A stretch of 64,000 nt of DNA from Pseudarthrobacter sp. SSS035 (GCF_023273875.1 NZ_CP096882.1:2170001-2234000), one strand, 5' to 3'; shown: positions 1-8,250, numbered from the stretch's first letter. Notes: generated by a model not told the origin, from the sequence alone. Program-made: numbers and translations.

Positions 1-2193
1 GACAACTTCATGTCCGCCGTGTTTGAACTCAGTGAAAACGAAGTGCTGTTCGAGCGCGAGAAGCAGCGCTTCCTCGCCTCCCTGGACACGCTCGACGACG
101 AGGTCCCCCCGGCCAACCGGCAGCAGAACCGCAGCCTCCCGCCGCAGCCCCTGCCGCGTGACACGTTCGCGAACACCGCGGACACCGACCCGTCGCTGCC
201 CGCCAACCGCACCTGGGGCCGGGCCATCCTGGACCGTGTCCCGACCTCCACGCTGGGCAACGCCGCCGTCGACGCCGCCACCATCAGTGACGCGGATACC
301 CTCAACACCGTCATCGCCACCGCCGTCGAGAAGGGCAAGGCCTGGGGCGCCCTGACCGGCGACGAGCGCGCCGAGATCCTGCACCGCGCCGGCGACGTCC
401 TCGAAGCCCGCCGCGCCGACCTCCTGGAGGTCATGGCCAGCGAAACCGGCAAAACCATCGACCAGGGCGATCCCGAGGTCAGCGAAGCCGTGGACTTCGC
501 CCACTACTACGCCGAGTCCGCCCGGCAGCTGGAAAAGGTCGACGGCGCCACGTTCGTCCCAGCCAAACTCACCGTGGTGACCCCGCCGTGGAACTTCCCG
601 GTGGCCATCCCGGCAGGGTCCACCCTCGCGGCACTCGCCGCCGGCTCCGCCGTCGTGATCAAACCCGCGAAGCAGGCCCGCCGCAGCGGTGCCGTGATGA
701 TCGAAGCACTCTGGGAAGCCGGTGTCCCGCGCGACGTGCTGACCATGGTCCAGCTCGGAGAGCGTGAACTCGGCCAGCAGCTGATCTCCCACCCGTCCGT
801 GGACCGCGTGATCCTGACCGGCGGCTACGAGACCGCCGAGCTGTTCCGCTCCTTCCGCAAGGACCTGCCGCTGCTGGCCGAGACGAGCGGCAAAAACGCC
901 ATCATCGTCACGCCGAGCGCGGATCTGGACCTGGCCGCCAAGGACGTGGCGTACTCCGCGTTCGGCCATGCCGGCCAGAAGTGCTCGGCAGCATCACTGG
1001 TGATCCTGGTGGGCTCTGTTGCCAAGTCCAAGCGCTTCCACAACCAGCTCGTCGACGCCGTCACCTCGCTGAAGGTGGGTTACCCGCAGGACCCCACCAG
1101 CCAGATGGGCCCCATCATCGAGCCCGCCAACGGCAAGCTCCTGAACGCGCTCACCACCCTGGGCGAAGGCGAAACCTGGGCCGTGGAACCGAAGAAGCTC
1201 GACGAAACCGGCCGCCTGTGGAGCCCCGGCGTACGCTACGGCGTCCGCCGCGGATCATACTTCCACCTCACGGAATTCTTCGGACCGGTCCTCGGCGTCA
1301 TGACCGCTGACACGCTCGAAGAGGCCATCTCCATCCAGAACCAGATCGAATACGGCCTCACCGCCGGCCTGCACTCCCTGAACCCGGACGAGCTCGGCAC
1401 CTGGCTGGACTCCGTCCAGGCCGGCAACCTCTACGTGAACCGCGGCATCACCGGCGCCATCGTGCAGCGCCAGCCCTTCGGCGGCTGGAAGAAATCCGCC
1501 GTCGGCGCCGGAACCAAGGCCGGCGGACCCAACTACCTCGCCGGCCTCGGCGACTGGGTCAGCGCGGACGCGTCAGTCACGCGGGCCGTCACCAACGCGG
1601 GCGTGGGCCGCATCCAGAACGCCGCCGCAGGCGAACTGCAGCCGGCTGAGATTGAGTCGCTGCAGCGCTCCCTCGGGTCCGATGCCCTGGCCTGGGCCGA
1701 CGAGTTCGGCACCGCCAAGGACGTTTCCGGCCTGAGCGCGGAACGGAACATCTTCCGCTACCGCGCGCTGCCGGTCACTGTGCGGCTCTCCGAAGGTGCC
1801 CTGCTGGCCCACCTCGTGCGGACCGTCGCGGCCGGTGTCCTGGCCGGCTCAGCACTGACCGTGTCCACCGCCGTCGACCTTCCCGCACAGCTGCGCACCG
1901 TGCTCACCGGGCTGGACATTTCGGTCACTGTGGAGTCGGACGCCGGCTGGCTGGCTTCGGCGGCACGCCTCGCGGCGGCGGGCAAACTGTCCGGCGCGCG
2001 GATCCGCCTGATCGGCGGCGACGCCACCGCCCTCGCCGAGGCCACGGACGGGCGCCCGGACCTGGCGATCTACGCCCACGCGGTCACGGAGGCCGGACGG
2101 GTAGAGCTGCTGCCGTTCCTGCACGAGCAGGCCATCAGCATCACGGCCCACCGCTTCGGCACCCCGAACCACCTTTCCGATGGGCTGATCTAG
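1..2193 (+). CDS. putA: Bifunctional proline dehydrogenase/P5C dehydrogenase PutA, C-terminal part (5' end outside window)
   Basis: The frame is open from base 1, so the gene starts before the window. About 730 residues are visible; the proline dehydrogenase domain should lie upstream. What remains is the L-glutamate gamma-semialdehyde dehydrogenase, an aldehyde dehydrogenase fold that uses NAD+ to turn P5C into glutamate. Seen directly: TPPWNFPVAIPAG with the oxyanion-hole Asn, ETSGKNAIIV, and GHAGQKCSAAS with the catalytic Cys, followed by a C-terminal extension of about 200 residues typical of long PutA proteins. The stop codon TAG (2191-2193) is the insertion point of an IS630-type element. 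Host sequence beyond the element also reads TAG at the junction, so the protein appears to end at its natural stop and is not truncated. Its terminator now lies near 6776. Confidence 0.95.
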   Translation, partial: DNFMSAVFELSENEVLFEREKQRFLASLDTLDDEVPPANRQQNRSLPPQPLPRDTFANTADTDPSLPANRTWGRAILDRVPTSTLGNAAVDAATISDADTLNTVIATAVEKGKAWGALTGDERAEILHRAGDVLEARRADLLEVMASETGKTIDQGDPEVSEAVDFAHYYAESARQLEKVDGATFVPAKLTVVTPPWNFPVAIPAGSTLAALAAGSAVVIKPAKQARRSGAVMIEALWEAGVPRDVLTMVQLGERELGQQLISHPSVDRVILTGGYETAELFRSFRKDLPLLAETSGKNAIIVTPSADLDLAAKDVAYSAFGHAGQKCSAASLVILVGSVAKSKRFHNQLVDAVTSLKVGYPQDPTSQMGPIIEPANGKLLNALTTLGEGETWAVEPKKLDETGRLWSPGVRYGVRRGSYFHLTEFFGPVLGVMTADTLEEAISIQNQIEYGLTAGLHSLNPDELGTWLDSVQAGNLYVNRGITGAIVQRQPFGGWKKSAVGAGTKAGGPNYLAGLGDWVSADASVTRAVTNAGVGRIQNAAAGELQPAEIESLQRSLGSDALAWADEFGTAKDVSGLSAERNIFRYRALPVTVRLSEGALLAHLVRTVAAGVLAGSALTVSTAVDLPAQLRTVLTGLDISVTVESDAGWLASAARLAAAGKLSGARIRLIGGDATALAEATDGRPDLAIYAHAVTEAGRVELLPFLHEQAISITAHRFGTPNHLSDGLI

Positions 2194-2744
2194 TGTCCTG
2201 CGCCTGAAATTCGGTTCAGAAGTCTTCCGATGGATTCGAGGATCTGTTCTGCTGTTTTGGTCCAGGTGAAGGGTGTGGGGTTGGTGTTCCATTCGCTGAC
2301 CCACTTGCGGATGTCGGACTCGAGCGCCTGGACGCTGCGGTGATCGCTGCGTCGCAGCAGGTCCTCGGTGACGAAGCCAAAGAACCGCTCGACCTGGTTC
2401 AGCCAGGATGAGTAGGTCGGTGTGAAATGCATGTGGAAACGCGGGTGGTTCTGCAGCCATGTCTTCACAACGGGTGTCTTGTGGGTTTGGTAGTTGTCGC
2501 AGATCAGATGCACGTCCAGACCCTCGGGGACCTGACTGTCGATCTTGGCCAGGAACTTCCTGAACTCGATGGCCCGGTGTTTGCGGTGCAGGCTGGAGAT
2601 CACGGACCCGTCCGCGGTGTTCAGTGCCGCGAACAGGGTTGTCGTTCCGTGTCGGACGTAGTCGTGTGTGCGCCTCTCCGGCATGCCGGGCATCATCGGG
2701 AAGGCCGGCTGGGACCGGGCCAGCGCTTGGACCTGGGACTTCTC
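2190..2744 (-). pseudogene. IS630 transposase, C-terminal part
   Basis: This is the distal half of a DDE transposase. It resumes at the GAG codon (2742-2744) followed by KSQVQALARSQP. The second catalytic Asp is in HLICDNYQTHKTP and the Glu in SSWLNQVERFFG. The half from 6701 down to 6162 ends at SVDE, which contains the first catalytic Asp, so the intruding RIT element separates catalytic residue 1 from residues 2 and 3. Joining the halves at the shared GAG codon gives one uninterrupted frame of about 360 residues, the usual size for the family. The stop TAG is formed from the target TA plus a host base. As it stands the transposase cannot be made. Confidence 0.88.
2193..2217. repeat. IS630 terminal inverted repeat (transposase 3' side)
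   Basis: Begins GTGTCCTGCGCCTGAAATTC. It matches the reverse complement of 6720-6744 at 23 of 25 positions and directly abuts the TA target dinucleotide. Confidence 0.88.
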
Positions 2745-2830
2745 GTCTGATGTGAAGTCATCGGTTATGTGAAGTTTGTCGGTGTTTGGGGTGGTGAGCG
2801 GCTTGACGGGCGCCGACTTCTTGGCATAAC
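2742..2830. repeat. RIT left inverted repeat
   Basis: 89 bp matching the reverse complement of 6053-6141, with mismatches only at 2789 and 2823. It contains GTTATGTGAAG (2764-2774) and the inverted, degenerate CTTGGCATAAC (2820-2830), which could be recombinase-binding half-sites. Confidence 0.88.
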
Positions 2831-2838
2831 AGGTGGAT

Positions 2839-3837
2839 TCAGATCGCTTGGCGGAGCCAGGCCAGCAGATCCCGCCGGGCGGTCTGGTCGTAGTTGCTTG
2901 TTCCGAGTACCTTCGCGGCGGCTGCTTCGATGGCTTGGCGTTTCATTTCCGGGCTGGCTTTGGCGTAGATCTCGGTGGTGATGACGGAGGCGTGGCCGAG
3001 TATGTCGCGGATGTAGATCAGATTGACGCCGTTTTCCAGTAGATGCATGGCCTTCGAATGGCGCAGGACATGGGGCGAAACGGTCGTGGGGACGAGTTCG
3101 GGACGGTCGGCGTGCGCGGCCTGGGCGCTTTTGGCGAGTATGTAAGCGGCGCCGGCGCGTCCCAGCCGTTGATTGGCTCTGTTGGCAAACACCGGACCGG
3201 AGGGGTCTTGAGGCAGTGTGCCGACGTGCTGGGCAAGGATCACGGCGGCCTGTTGTGTCAGTGGAACGACCCTGGTTTTGCGGCCCTTTCCGGTGAGAGT
3301 CGCGCTGGCGGGTTTCTCGAGATGAAGATCGGCATATGACAGATCGCAGGCTTCCTGGACTCTGGCCGCGGTGTCGTAAAGGGTCGTCAGCAGCGCCAGG
3401 TCGCGCGGTCCGCGACGTTTGGCGTGCTCCAGCAGCAGCCCGATCGCTTCCAGGGGCAGGTAGTCTATGGCGGGCTCGGGAGCTTGGGCGGCTTTGAGGC
3501 TGAAGACTTGTTGGGCCTGTGCGATTTGCTCGGGGGCTTCGGTTTGAACGTATCGGAAGAACGATTTCAACGCCGCCAGGCGCTGGTTGGCGGTGGCGGA
3601 GGAGCAGCCCCTGTCGGTGCGCAGCCAATCGAGGAAGGCCGCCACGTTCGGCGTGGTGAAGTCTGTGAAGGAGACCCTGTCCGGCGGGATCGCCAACCGG
3701 TCTTCCATGAACCGCAGGAACAGCGTGAACGCGTCCCGATAGGCGGAGATGGTGTTCCTGGAACAGTCCCGGGTGACGGGCAGGTGGACGGTGAGGAACC
3801 GGGCCAGCATGTCGGCGAAAGGGCGGGCGGCAGCCAT
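2839..3837 (-). CDS. Tyrosine recombinase, third gene of the RIT trio
   Basis: A 332-residue phage-integrase/XerC-like site-specific recombinase. The N-terminal SAM-like core-binding domain (about 10-110) is followed by the catalytic domain with all expected residues: Arg in TAARVQEACDL, Lys in LTGKGRKTRVVPL, HVLRH, GH in DILGHASV, and the nucleophile Tyr in TTEIYAKAS. The start is the ATG one base after the previous gene's stop, preceded by GAGGTG, so it is probably translationally coupled. A longer upstream reading of this frame overlaps the second recombinase and was not used. The three proteins are presumed to act together on the element's ends. Confidence 0.88.
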   Translation of the reverse strand: MAAARPFADMLARFLTVHLPVTRDCSRNTISAYRDAFTLFLRFMEDRLAIPPDRVSFTDFTTPNVAAFLDWLRTDRGCSSATANQRLAALKSFFRYVQTEAPEQIAQAQQVFSLKAAQAPEPAIDYLPLEAIGLLLEHAKRRGPRDLALLTTLYDTAARVQEACDLSYADLHLEKPASATLTGKGRKTRVVPLTQQAAVILAQHVGTLPQDPSGPVFANRANQRLGRAGAAYILAKSAQAAHADRPELVPTTVSPHVLRHSKAMHLLENGVNLIYIRDILGHASVITTEIYAKASPEMKRQAIEAAAAKVLGTSNYDQTARRDLLAWLRQAI

Positions 3838-3838
3838 C

Positions 3839-4816
3839 TCACACCTCCTCGTTGGGGAATACGCCCGCGTAGGCGCCTTCCATGACCTGATCGATGCTGC
3901 CCCAGGCTGACGGGTCGAGGCGCAGGTAATACTCCGCTGAGACGATGTCGGCGTGTCCCATATAGGTCGCCAGCAAAGGCAGTGCCGCGTAAACGTCCAC
4001 CCCGGAGGCCTGCATCTTCCCCAGGCAGGCCACCGCATACGAATGCCTCAGGTCATGAGAACGCGGAGCACGACCCGAGGCGGTAGTGACGTCCGCTTGG
4101 AGCATCAACCCCTGAATGTGCGCGGTGACCGAGCCCGGGTTGTAGCGCCCGCCTCGTGGGGAGGGGAAGAACCACGCCCCCCGATCTTCGGGGATAAGGC
4201 CGACAGCAACCACGTAGCGGCGGGCGTATGCCGCCAAAGACTCGGACATCGGCACCAACCTGGTCCGGTTGTGCTTCGCTTTGTGGACGGTGATGACGGC
4301 ATCGGCCAGGTCCACGTCGCCGATCCGCAGAGACAGCGTCTCGCCGATCCGCAGCCCGCAGCACCACAGCAAGCGGACAACCATCGCGTAGACCGGCTGG
4401 GTTTGCGGTCCGCACCGCGATGCGGGACGAGCGTCGGCGCAGGCGATGATCCGGGCCATCTCGTCAGCCGTAATGATCCGGGGAATGAACGCGCTGGATT
4501 GGCGCGGCCGCACTCGGTCCGGCAGCACCCATGCCTCGATTCCCTTCCACCGGAGGAACAAGGCGAACTGACGGACGATACCGCGCCGGCCCGCGATCGA
4601 CCCAGTGGACTCTCCATCGCCCGGCCGGACGAAGACCTCGACCGCGTCCCTGGTCAGCACCCGCTCGTCTCCGTCTTGCCCGGCGAGGAATCTCGACAGG
4701 CGCCTGACGAGGTAGAGGCGGCTTTTCGGATAGACGTAGCCCAGGTTCCTCTTGTACTCGACGAACTCGCTGAACAACTCTGGGAACGCCCCGTCGGGAA
4801 TGATCTCAACGGCCAT
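3839..4816 (-). CDS. Tyrosine recombinase, second gene of the RIT trio
   Basis: A 325-residue tyrosine recombinase. Catalytic signature: Arg in CGLRIGETLSL, Lys in VHKAKHNRTRLVPM, HDLRHSYAVACL, GH in YMGHADIVS and Tyr in EYYLRLD. The chosen start is the ATG at 4816, which lies inside the last codons of the first recombinase (11-nt overlap); an in-frame start further upstream at 4894 would only extend the overlap. The gene abuts the third recombinase with a 1-nt gap. The Lys-containing region and C-terminal helix look complete, so it is probably functional. Confidence 0.88.
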   Translation of the reverse strand: MAVEIIPDGAFPELFSEFVEYKRNLGYVYPKSRLYLVRRLSRFLAGQDGDERVLTRDAVEVFVRPGDGESTGSIAGRRGIVRQFALFLRWKGIEAWVLPDRVRPRQSSAFIPRIITADEMARIIACADARPASRCGPQTQPVYAMVVRLLWCCGLRIGETLSLRIGDVDLADAVITVHKAKHNRTRLVPMSESLAAYARRYVVAVGLIPEDRGAWFFPSPRGGRYNPGSVTAHIQGLMLQADVTTASGRAPRSHDLRHSYAVACLGKMQASGVDVYAALPLLATYMGHADIVSAEYYLRLDPSAWGSIDQVMEGAYAGVFPNEEV

Positions 4817-6002
4817 TGGGCACCTCCAACGCCAACGGGCGAAGGTCGGCGACGTTGACCCTGAGATATCTGCGAGTGGTGTTCGCATTGGCATGGCCCA
4901 GCACAGCGCCGATCACCGGATAAGGTGTCCCAGCCTCGAGCATCCCGACCGCGACAGAATGCCGCAATGAGTGCAGGCCGCGGTGCCTGCCAGCTGTCTC
5001 GACCCCAGCACGGTCGAAGCACCCGGCAACCACCTGGTGAAAGTGGTTGCCCGCCGTGGGCGGTTGGTGCGGGGCTCTTTGGCGCACCAGCAGGTGCGGA
5101 TCCTCGACCTGCCGGCGCTCGTTCTTCCAGTAGTCGATGATCGCCAGCGCGCATTCCTCCGGAAGTGGCAGGTCGAGCCGCTGGCCGCTCTTATGCTGGA
5201 TCAAGGACAGCCGCCGGTTCGCCCAGTCGATCTGGTCGAACCGCAGTCCCTTGATGTCTCCCGATCGCATCCCCAGCAGCGAGGCGAGCAGCATCACCAC
5301 CCTGTCCCGCAGCGGTGACTCGGACGCGCTCCCGGCCTCCGCCAAGGCCCCGGCGACCTCGCCCCGCCGGTAGACCGAAGGCAGGACCGCGTCCTTGTCG
5401 GTGACGATCACCGGGAACATGGAGCCCAGGGCAGGATCGGCGCCGTGCTGTCGCACCGCGAACCGCAGATACTCGCGCAGGAAATACAGCTGGCCCGCGC
5501 GACTGAAGGCGGCCATCGGCGCCAGCGAGCGGACGTAGGCGGACACGTCCAGGACGCTGAGCGCCGCCACCTCCGGCACCCCCAAATCCGCCAGGAACGC
5601 CAAGAACCGGCGCAGCATCCCGGTCTTGCCGCGGATGGTCGCCTCGGCCAGCCCGCATCCCGCCAACTGCGCGGCATACACCTCGAACTCCGCCGTGAAC
5701 ACCTCGGGCACCGGGATCTTCCCACGCCCGGCCCGCAACGCAAACCGGCCCGTCTCTGCCACATCGAACAAGCAGCCCACCGCCCGGCGGCAGAACACCT
5801 GCCACTGCTCAACGCCATCCGCGCCGGCAGCCACGCAGAACCGAGCAGCGGCCTCCCGATCCGGATGTCGAATCCCGCTTTCGGCGCAGTACTCCCCGAA
5901 CTGATTCCACACCCGCTGGTAGCTGGCGCGAGAGCCAGGCGAGTAGCCGGCCTGCACCATGAACGCGGCCGCTTGGGCCGTCAACTCGCTAACGTCAGAC
6001 AT
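4806..6002 (-). CDS. Tyrosine recombinase, first gene of the RIT trio
   Basis: A 398-residue tyrosine recombinase, the longest of the trio. Catalytic residues: Arg in LGMRSGDIKGLRF, Lys in IQHKSGQRLDLPL, HSLRHSVAVGM, GH in VLGHANANTT and Tyr in RRYLRVN. The AAGGAGG ribosome-binding site lies just upstream; TTG at 6005 is an alternative start one codon earlier. Transcription of the trio probably begins in the 6005-6060 stretch just inside the right inverted repeat, which would let the recombinases bind over their own promoter. Confidence 0.88.
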   Translation of the reverse strand: MSDVSELTAQAAAFMVQAGYSPGSRASYQRVWNQFGEYCAESGIRHPDREAAARFCVAAGADGVEQWQVFCRRAVGCLFDVAETGRFALRAGRGKIPVPEVFTAEFEVYAAQLAGCGLAEATIRGKTGMLRRFLAFLADLGVPEVAALSVLDVSAYVRSLAPMAAFSRAGQLYFLREYLRFAVRQHGADPALGSMFPVIVTDKDAVLPSVYRRGEVAGALAEAGSASESPLRDRVVMLLASLLGMRSGDIKGLRFDQIDWANRRLSLIQHKSGQRLDLPLPEECALAIIDYWKNERRQVEDPHLLVRQRAPHQPPTAGNHFHQVVAGCFDRAGVETAGRHRGLHSLRHSVAVGMLEAGTPYPVIGAVLGHANANTTRRYLRVNVADLRPLALEVPNGR

Positions 6003-6052
6003 CAACGATCAACCTCCTTGATTGAATACCATGACCAATCAAGGAGACCTCG

Positions 6053-6141
6053 GTTATGCGAAGAAGTCGGCGCCCGTCAAGCCGCTCACCACCTCAAACA
6101 CCGACAAACTTCACATAACCGATGACTTCACATCAGACGAG
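6053..6141. repeat. RIT right inverted repeat
   Basis: Partner of 2742-2830. It contains GTTATGCGAAG (6053-6063) and CTTCACATAAC (6109-6119), the same half-site-like motif as at the left end. Confidence 0.88.
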
Positions 6142-6164
6142 TTATGCGAAGCTTCGCATAACTC
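6139..6164. repeat. 26-bp perfect palindrome at the RIT right boundary
   Basis: Thirteen-base arms reading GAGTTATGCGAAG and its reverse complement, with no spacer, HindIII-like AAGCTT at the centre. The left end has no equivalent, so the element's right side carries 20 extra bases between its inverted repeat and the target. The arms repeat the GTTATGYGAAG motif found in both inverted repeats, which suggests a recombination core or junction relic. Confidence 0.8.
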
Positions 6165-6701
6165 ATCCACGGATAGCACCACCGCGGATTCGGGCGGGTT
6201 GAGGTAGAGTCCCACGACGTCATAGACCTTCTCCACGAAGAGGGGGTCGTTGGAGAGCTTGAACCCGTCGGCGCGGTGGGGTTTGAGTTCGAACGCCTTC
6301 CAGATCCGCCCAATCGTTGACTTCGACAGCCCCGACCGCTCTGCCATCTTCGCCCGTGACCAGTGCGTGGCGTTCTTCGGCGTCGATTCCAGCGTCGCCA
6401 CCACGACATCCTCGACCTGATCGCTGGTGATGCTGGCAGGACGGCCGGGCCTGGGATCATCAACCAGCCCGTCCAGCCGGCGCTCCAGGAAGCGGCGCCG
6501 CCACTTCGCCACGGTATGAGGTTCCACTCCGCACCGGGCGCCCACCTCCACGTTGCTCAGTCCCTCGGCGCTGCCCAGCACGATCTTCGATCGCGTGGCC
6601 AGCGCCTGTGCCGATTTCGCTCTGCGGGCCCACCGGGACAGCGTTTCCCGCTCTTCATCCGACAGTTCCAGAGGGGCCTTCGGCCGTCCAACGTTCGCCA
6701 T
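6162..6701 (-). pseudogene. IS630 transposase, N-terminal part
   Basis: The first 180 codons of the transposase: ATG at 6701, a helix-turn-helix/homeodomain-like region (about 15-75: LSNVEVGARCGVEPHTVAKW), a second winged-helix segment (about 95-140), then the start of the DDE domain ending at SVDE, where the RIT element begins. Reading continues about 16 codons into RIT sequence before a stop at 6111. The truncated product keeps only the DNA-binding domains; if made, it might act as a binding-only repressor of the IS, which is inference. Confidence 0.88.
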
Positions 6702-6719
6702 ACCCCATTCTATAATTAC

Positions 6720-6744
6720 GAAGCGAATTTCAGGCGCACGACAC
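6720..6744. repeat. IS630 terminal inverted repeat (transposase 5' side)
   Basis: Reverse complement begins GTGTCGTGCGCCTGAAATTC. It pairs with 2193-2217 and is followed by the second TA copy at 6745-6746. Confidence 0.88.
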
Positions 6745-6775
6745 TAGGCGGGCCGAAACCCCCAGCAAACACAAA

Positions 6776-6813
6776 AAGGCCCGGTGGCCGCCTTCGGGCG
6801 GTTGCCGGGCCTT
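6776..6813 (+). terminator. Probable putA terminator, displaced by the insertion
   Basis: Hairpin with 17-nt arms (9 plus 5 paired bases around a 3-nt internal mismatch) and a TTCG tetraloop, outer stem AAGGCCCGG. It sits 30 bases downstream of putA's stop in the reconstructed uninterrupted sequence, but is now 4.58 kb away. Confidence 0.75.
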
Positions 6814-6871
6814 CGCTGTTGAATTGAGTAGTCAGGTGGCTGCGCGATGCGAGCCTGGAGACCGTAGGTAA

Positions 6872-7186
6872 TCAGCCCAGATACCAGCCTGGGGGAGTCC
6901 ACGATGCCGGAACATTGTGGGCGGAGAAATCTTCGCAACGGGTGCAGGTGTAGGCGACTTCGCCCAGTGTCCTGACCGCCCCGTCACGCCGGTAAACCGG
7001 TGGAATGTAGGACTCGAGATAGATGAATTCATCCGTGCCACATTTGTCGCACGTGGGCTTGCCGACGTACTCGGCGGCCCGCGAAATACCGGCGTTGTGG
7101 CTGGAATGATGCGTGACCAGCGGCCGTGCGGTGCTATGTCGCTGGGTATATACAGTGTGTAAATGGGTGTTCTCGGCTGTCGTCAT
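6872..7186 (-). CDS. Small zinc-ribbon protein of unknown function
   Basis: A 104-residue protein with two CxxC pairs (CDKC at about 46-49 and CTRC at about 81-84) separated by roughly 30 residues, a layout that fits a zinc ribbon. The N-terminal third is polar and low in structure, rich in His and Thr. The ATG at 7186 starts a frame with no overlap with neighbours. It stands alone, facing the putA terminator, with the LysR gene upstream on the same strand after a 156-base gap in which nothing else was recognised. No specific function can be assigned; DNA/RNA binding or a structural role for the metal are both possible. Confidence 0.75.
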   Translation of the reverse strand: MTTAENTHLHTVYTQRHSTARPLVTHHSSHNAGISRAAEYVGKPTCDKCGTDEFIYLESYIPPVYRRDGAVRTLGEVAYTCTRCEDFSAHNVPASWTPPGWYLG

Positions 7187-7342
7187 TGGCTGCCTATCCC
7201 GAGTGCGGCCGCATCATGGGCTGCATGGCGCACTCGTAGTGTTGAACCGGCCACTGCTTGACCCATGGATATTCCAGCATAGGCGAGGCGGGCTTTTACT
7301 TCAATGGTTCGTTTCCAGCCCTGATTCCTGCGGCAAATTCGG

Positions 7343-8197
7343 TCAAACCGACTTCTTGAGCGTCCGCCCGACGATGGTCTGGGTCAGCGCATCGATCACT
7401 TCGGCGTTGGCCAGCGGGTTCCGGATCAGGGTGAAATCCACATCGCCCACTGGAGGCAGGTCGAACCGGCGGGTGATGATCTTGAGGTCTTCGGGAACCA
7501 GCGACGTCGGCATCACAGCCACGCCGATGCCTGCCCGGAGTGCCGCCAGGACACCACTGATCTGCCGGGTAGTGCATGTGATCCGCCAGGTCCGGCCGCT
7601 TGATTCCAGTGCATCGATGGCCAGCTTCCGGCTGAGGCTGGGGGAGGGGTAGGAGATCAGCGGTACGGGATGCCCGGGCTCCAGTGACGTCTGTTCCAGC
7701 CCCACCCAGGAAAAGGTGTCGTGCTGGACCACGGTGCCGTCCTTGACGCCAGCCACCCACTTCACAAACACCAGGTCCAGCTGGCCGGCATTGAGTTTCT
7801 TATACAGCTGGTCGCTCTGGCCAACGGTGAGCTCCAGGTTGATCTGTGGATAGACCTGGCGGAACTCCCGAAGGATCCGGGGGAGGCCGGTGATGGCCAG
7901 GTCGTCCGCCGTGCCGAACCGCAGCCGGCCCCGCATGGCCGAGCCGGAGAAGTAACGTGTGGCGGCATCGTGGGCCGAAAGGATGGTGCGGGCGAAGCCG
8001 GCCATCGCGTCGCCGTTGTCCGTGAGCCGGACATCGCGGGTGTCCCTGCTGATGAGGATGCGCTTCGCCGCCGTCTCCAGCTTGCGGACATGCTGGCTGA
8101 CGGTGGGCTGCGCCAGGCCCAGGCGCTCCGCGGCCTTGGTGGAGCTGAGCGTCTCGGCTACGGCCAGGAAGGAACGGAGCTGGGTGGGTTCGTACAC
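7343..8197 (-). CDS. LysR-family transcriptional regulator
   Basis: A 284-residue LysR-type regulator. The N-terminal winged helix (about 3-60) has the family pattern LRSFLAVAETLSSTKAAERLGLA and the recognition helix QPTVSQHVRKLE; a periplasmic-binding-protein-like effector domain follows. It starts with GTG behind AAAGGAG. It is transcribed divergently from the MFS gene at 8359, and a T-N11-A type palindrome lies between them, so it very probably controls that transporter and itself. The inducer is unknown. Confidence 0.9.
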   Translation of the reverse strand: MYEPTQLRSFLAVAETLSSTKAAERLGLAQPTVSQHVRKLETAAKRILISRDTRDVRLTDNGDAMAGFARTILSAHDAATRYFSGSAMRGRLRFGTADDLAITGLPRILREFRQVYPQINLELTVGQSDQLYKKLNAGQLDLVFVKWVAGVKDGTVVQHDTFSWVGLEQTSLEPGHPVPLISYPSPSLSRKLAIDALESSGRTWRITCTTRQISGVLAALRAGIGVAVMPTSLVPEDLKIITRRFDLPPVGDVDFTLIRNPLANAEVIDALTQTIVGRTLKKSV

Positions 8198-8250
8198 AGT
8201 GGACTCCTTTGGCTGCGGGCTGACTGTCCACCCACGTCAGAGTGGGCGTT

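Larger units (their letters stand above)
2745..6161. mobile_element. Recombinase-in-trio (RIT) element
   Basis: A 3.4-kb unit with three consecutive, overlapping minus-strand tyrosine recombinase genes and no cargo, enclosed by 89-bp near-perfect inverted repeats (2742-2830 and 6053-6141, 87 of 89 identical). That architecture is the published definition of RIT elements; Tn554-type transposons also carry recombinases in series but have other genes and different ends. The trinucleotide CTC occurs on both sides (2742-2744 and 6162-6164) and fits the uninterrupted IS630 codon. All three recombinases look intact, so the element may still be active. Confidence 0.88.
2193..6744. mobile_element. IS630-family insertion sequence, interrupted by a RIT element
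   Basis: An IS of about 1.13 kb (after subtracting the inserted 3.4 kb element) bounded by 25-bp inverted repeats with 2 mismatches (2193-2217 and 6720-6744). It is flanked by the dinucleotide TA on both sides (2191-2192 and 6745-6746), the target duplication known for IS630/Tc1-like elements. It carries one minus-strand DDE transposase gene that is split in two. Removing the element and one TA would restore putA running directly into its terminator at 6776-6813. Confidence 0.9.

Noticed and set aside
1..2193. PutA truncated by the insertion
   Set aside because: The host sequence on the far side of the element restores the same TAG stop, so the protein end is natural.
2839..4038. Longer third recombinase starting at 4038
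   Set aside because: The extra 67 residues overlap the second recombinase and do not resemble the core-binding domain; ATG at 3837 has a ribosome-binding site.
2745..6161. Tn554-type transposon or integron integrase cluster
   Set aside because: Three recombinases of similar type, no tnpC-like or cargo gene, and long inverted repeats fit a RIT element better.
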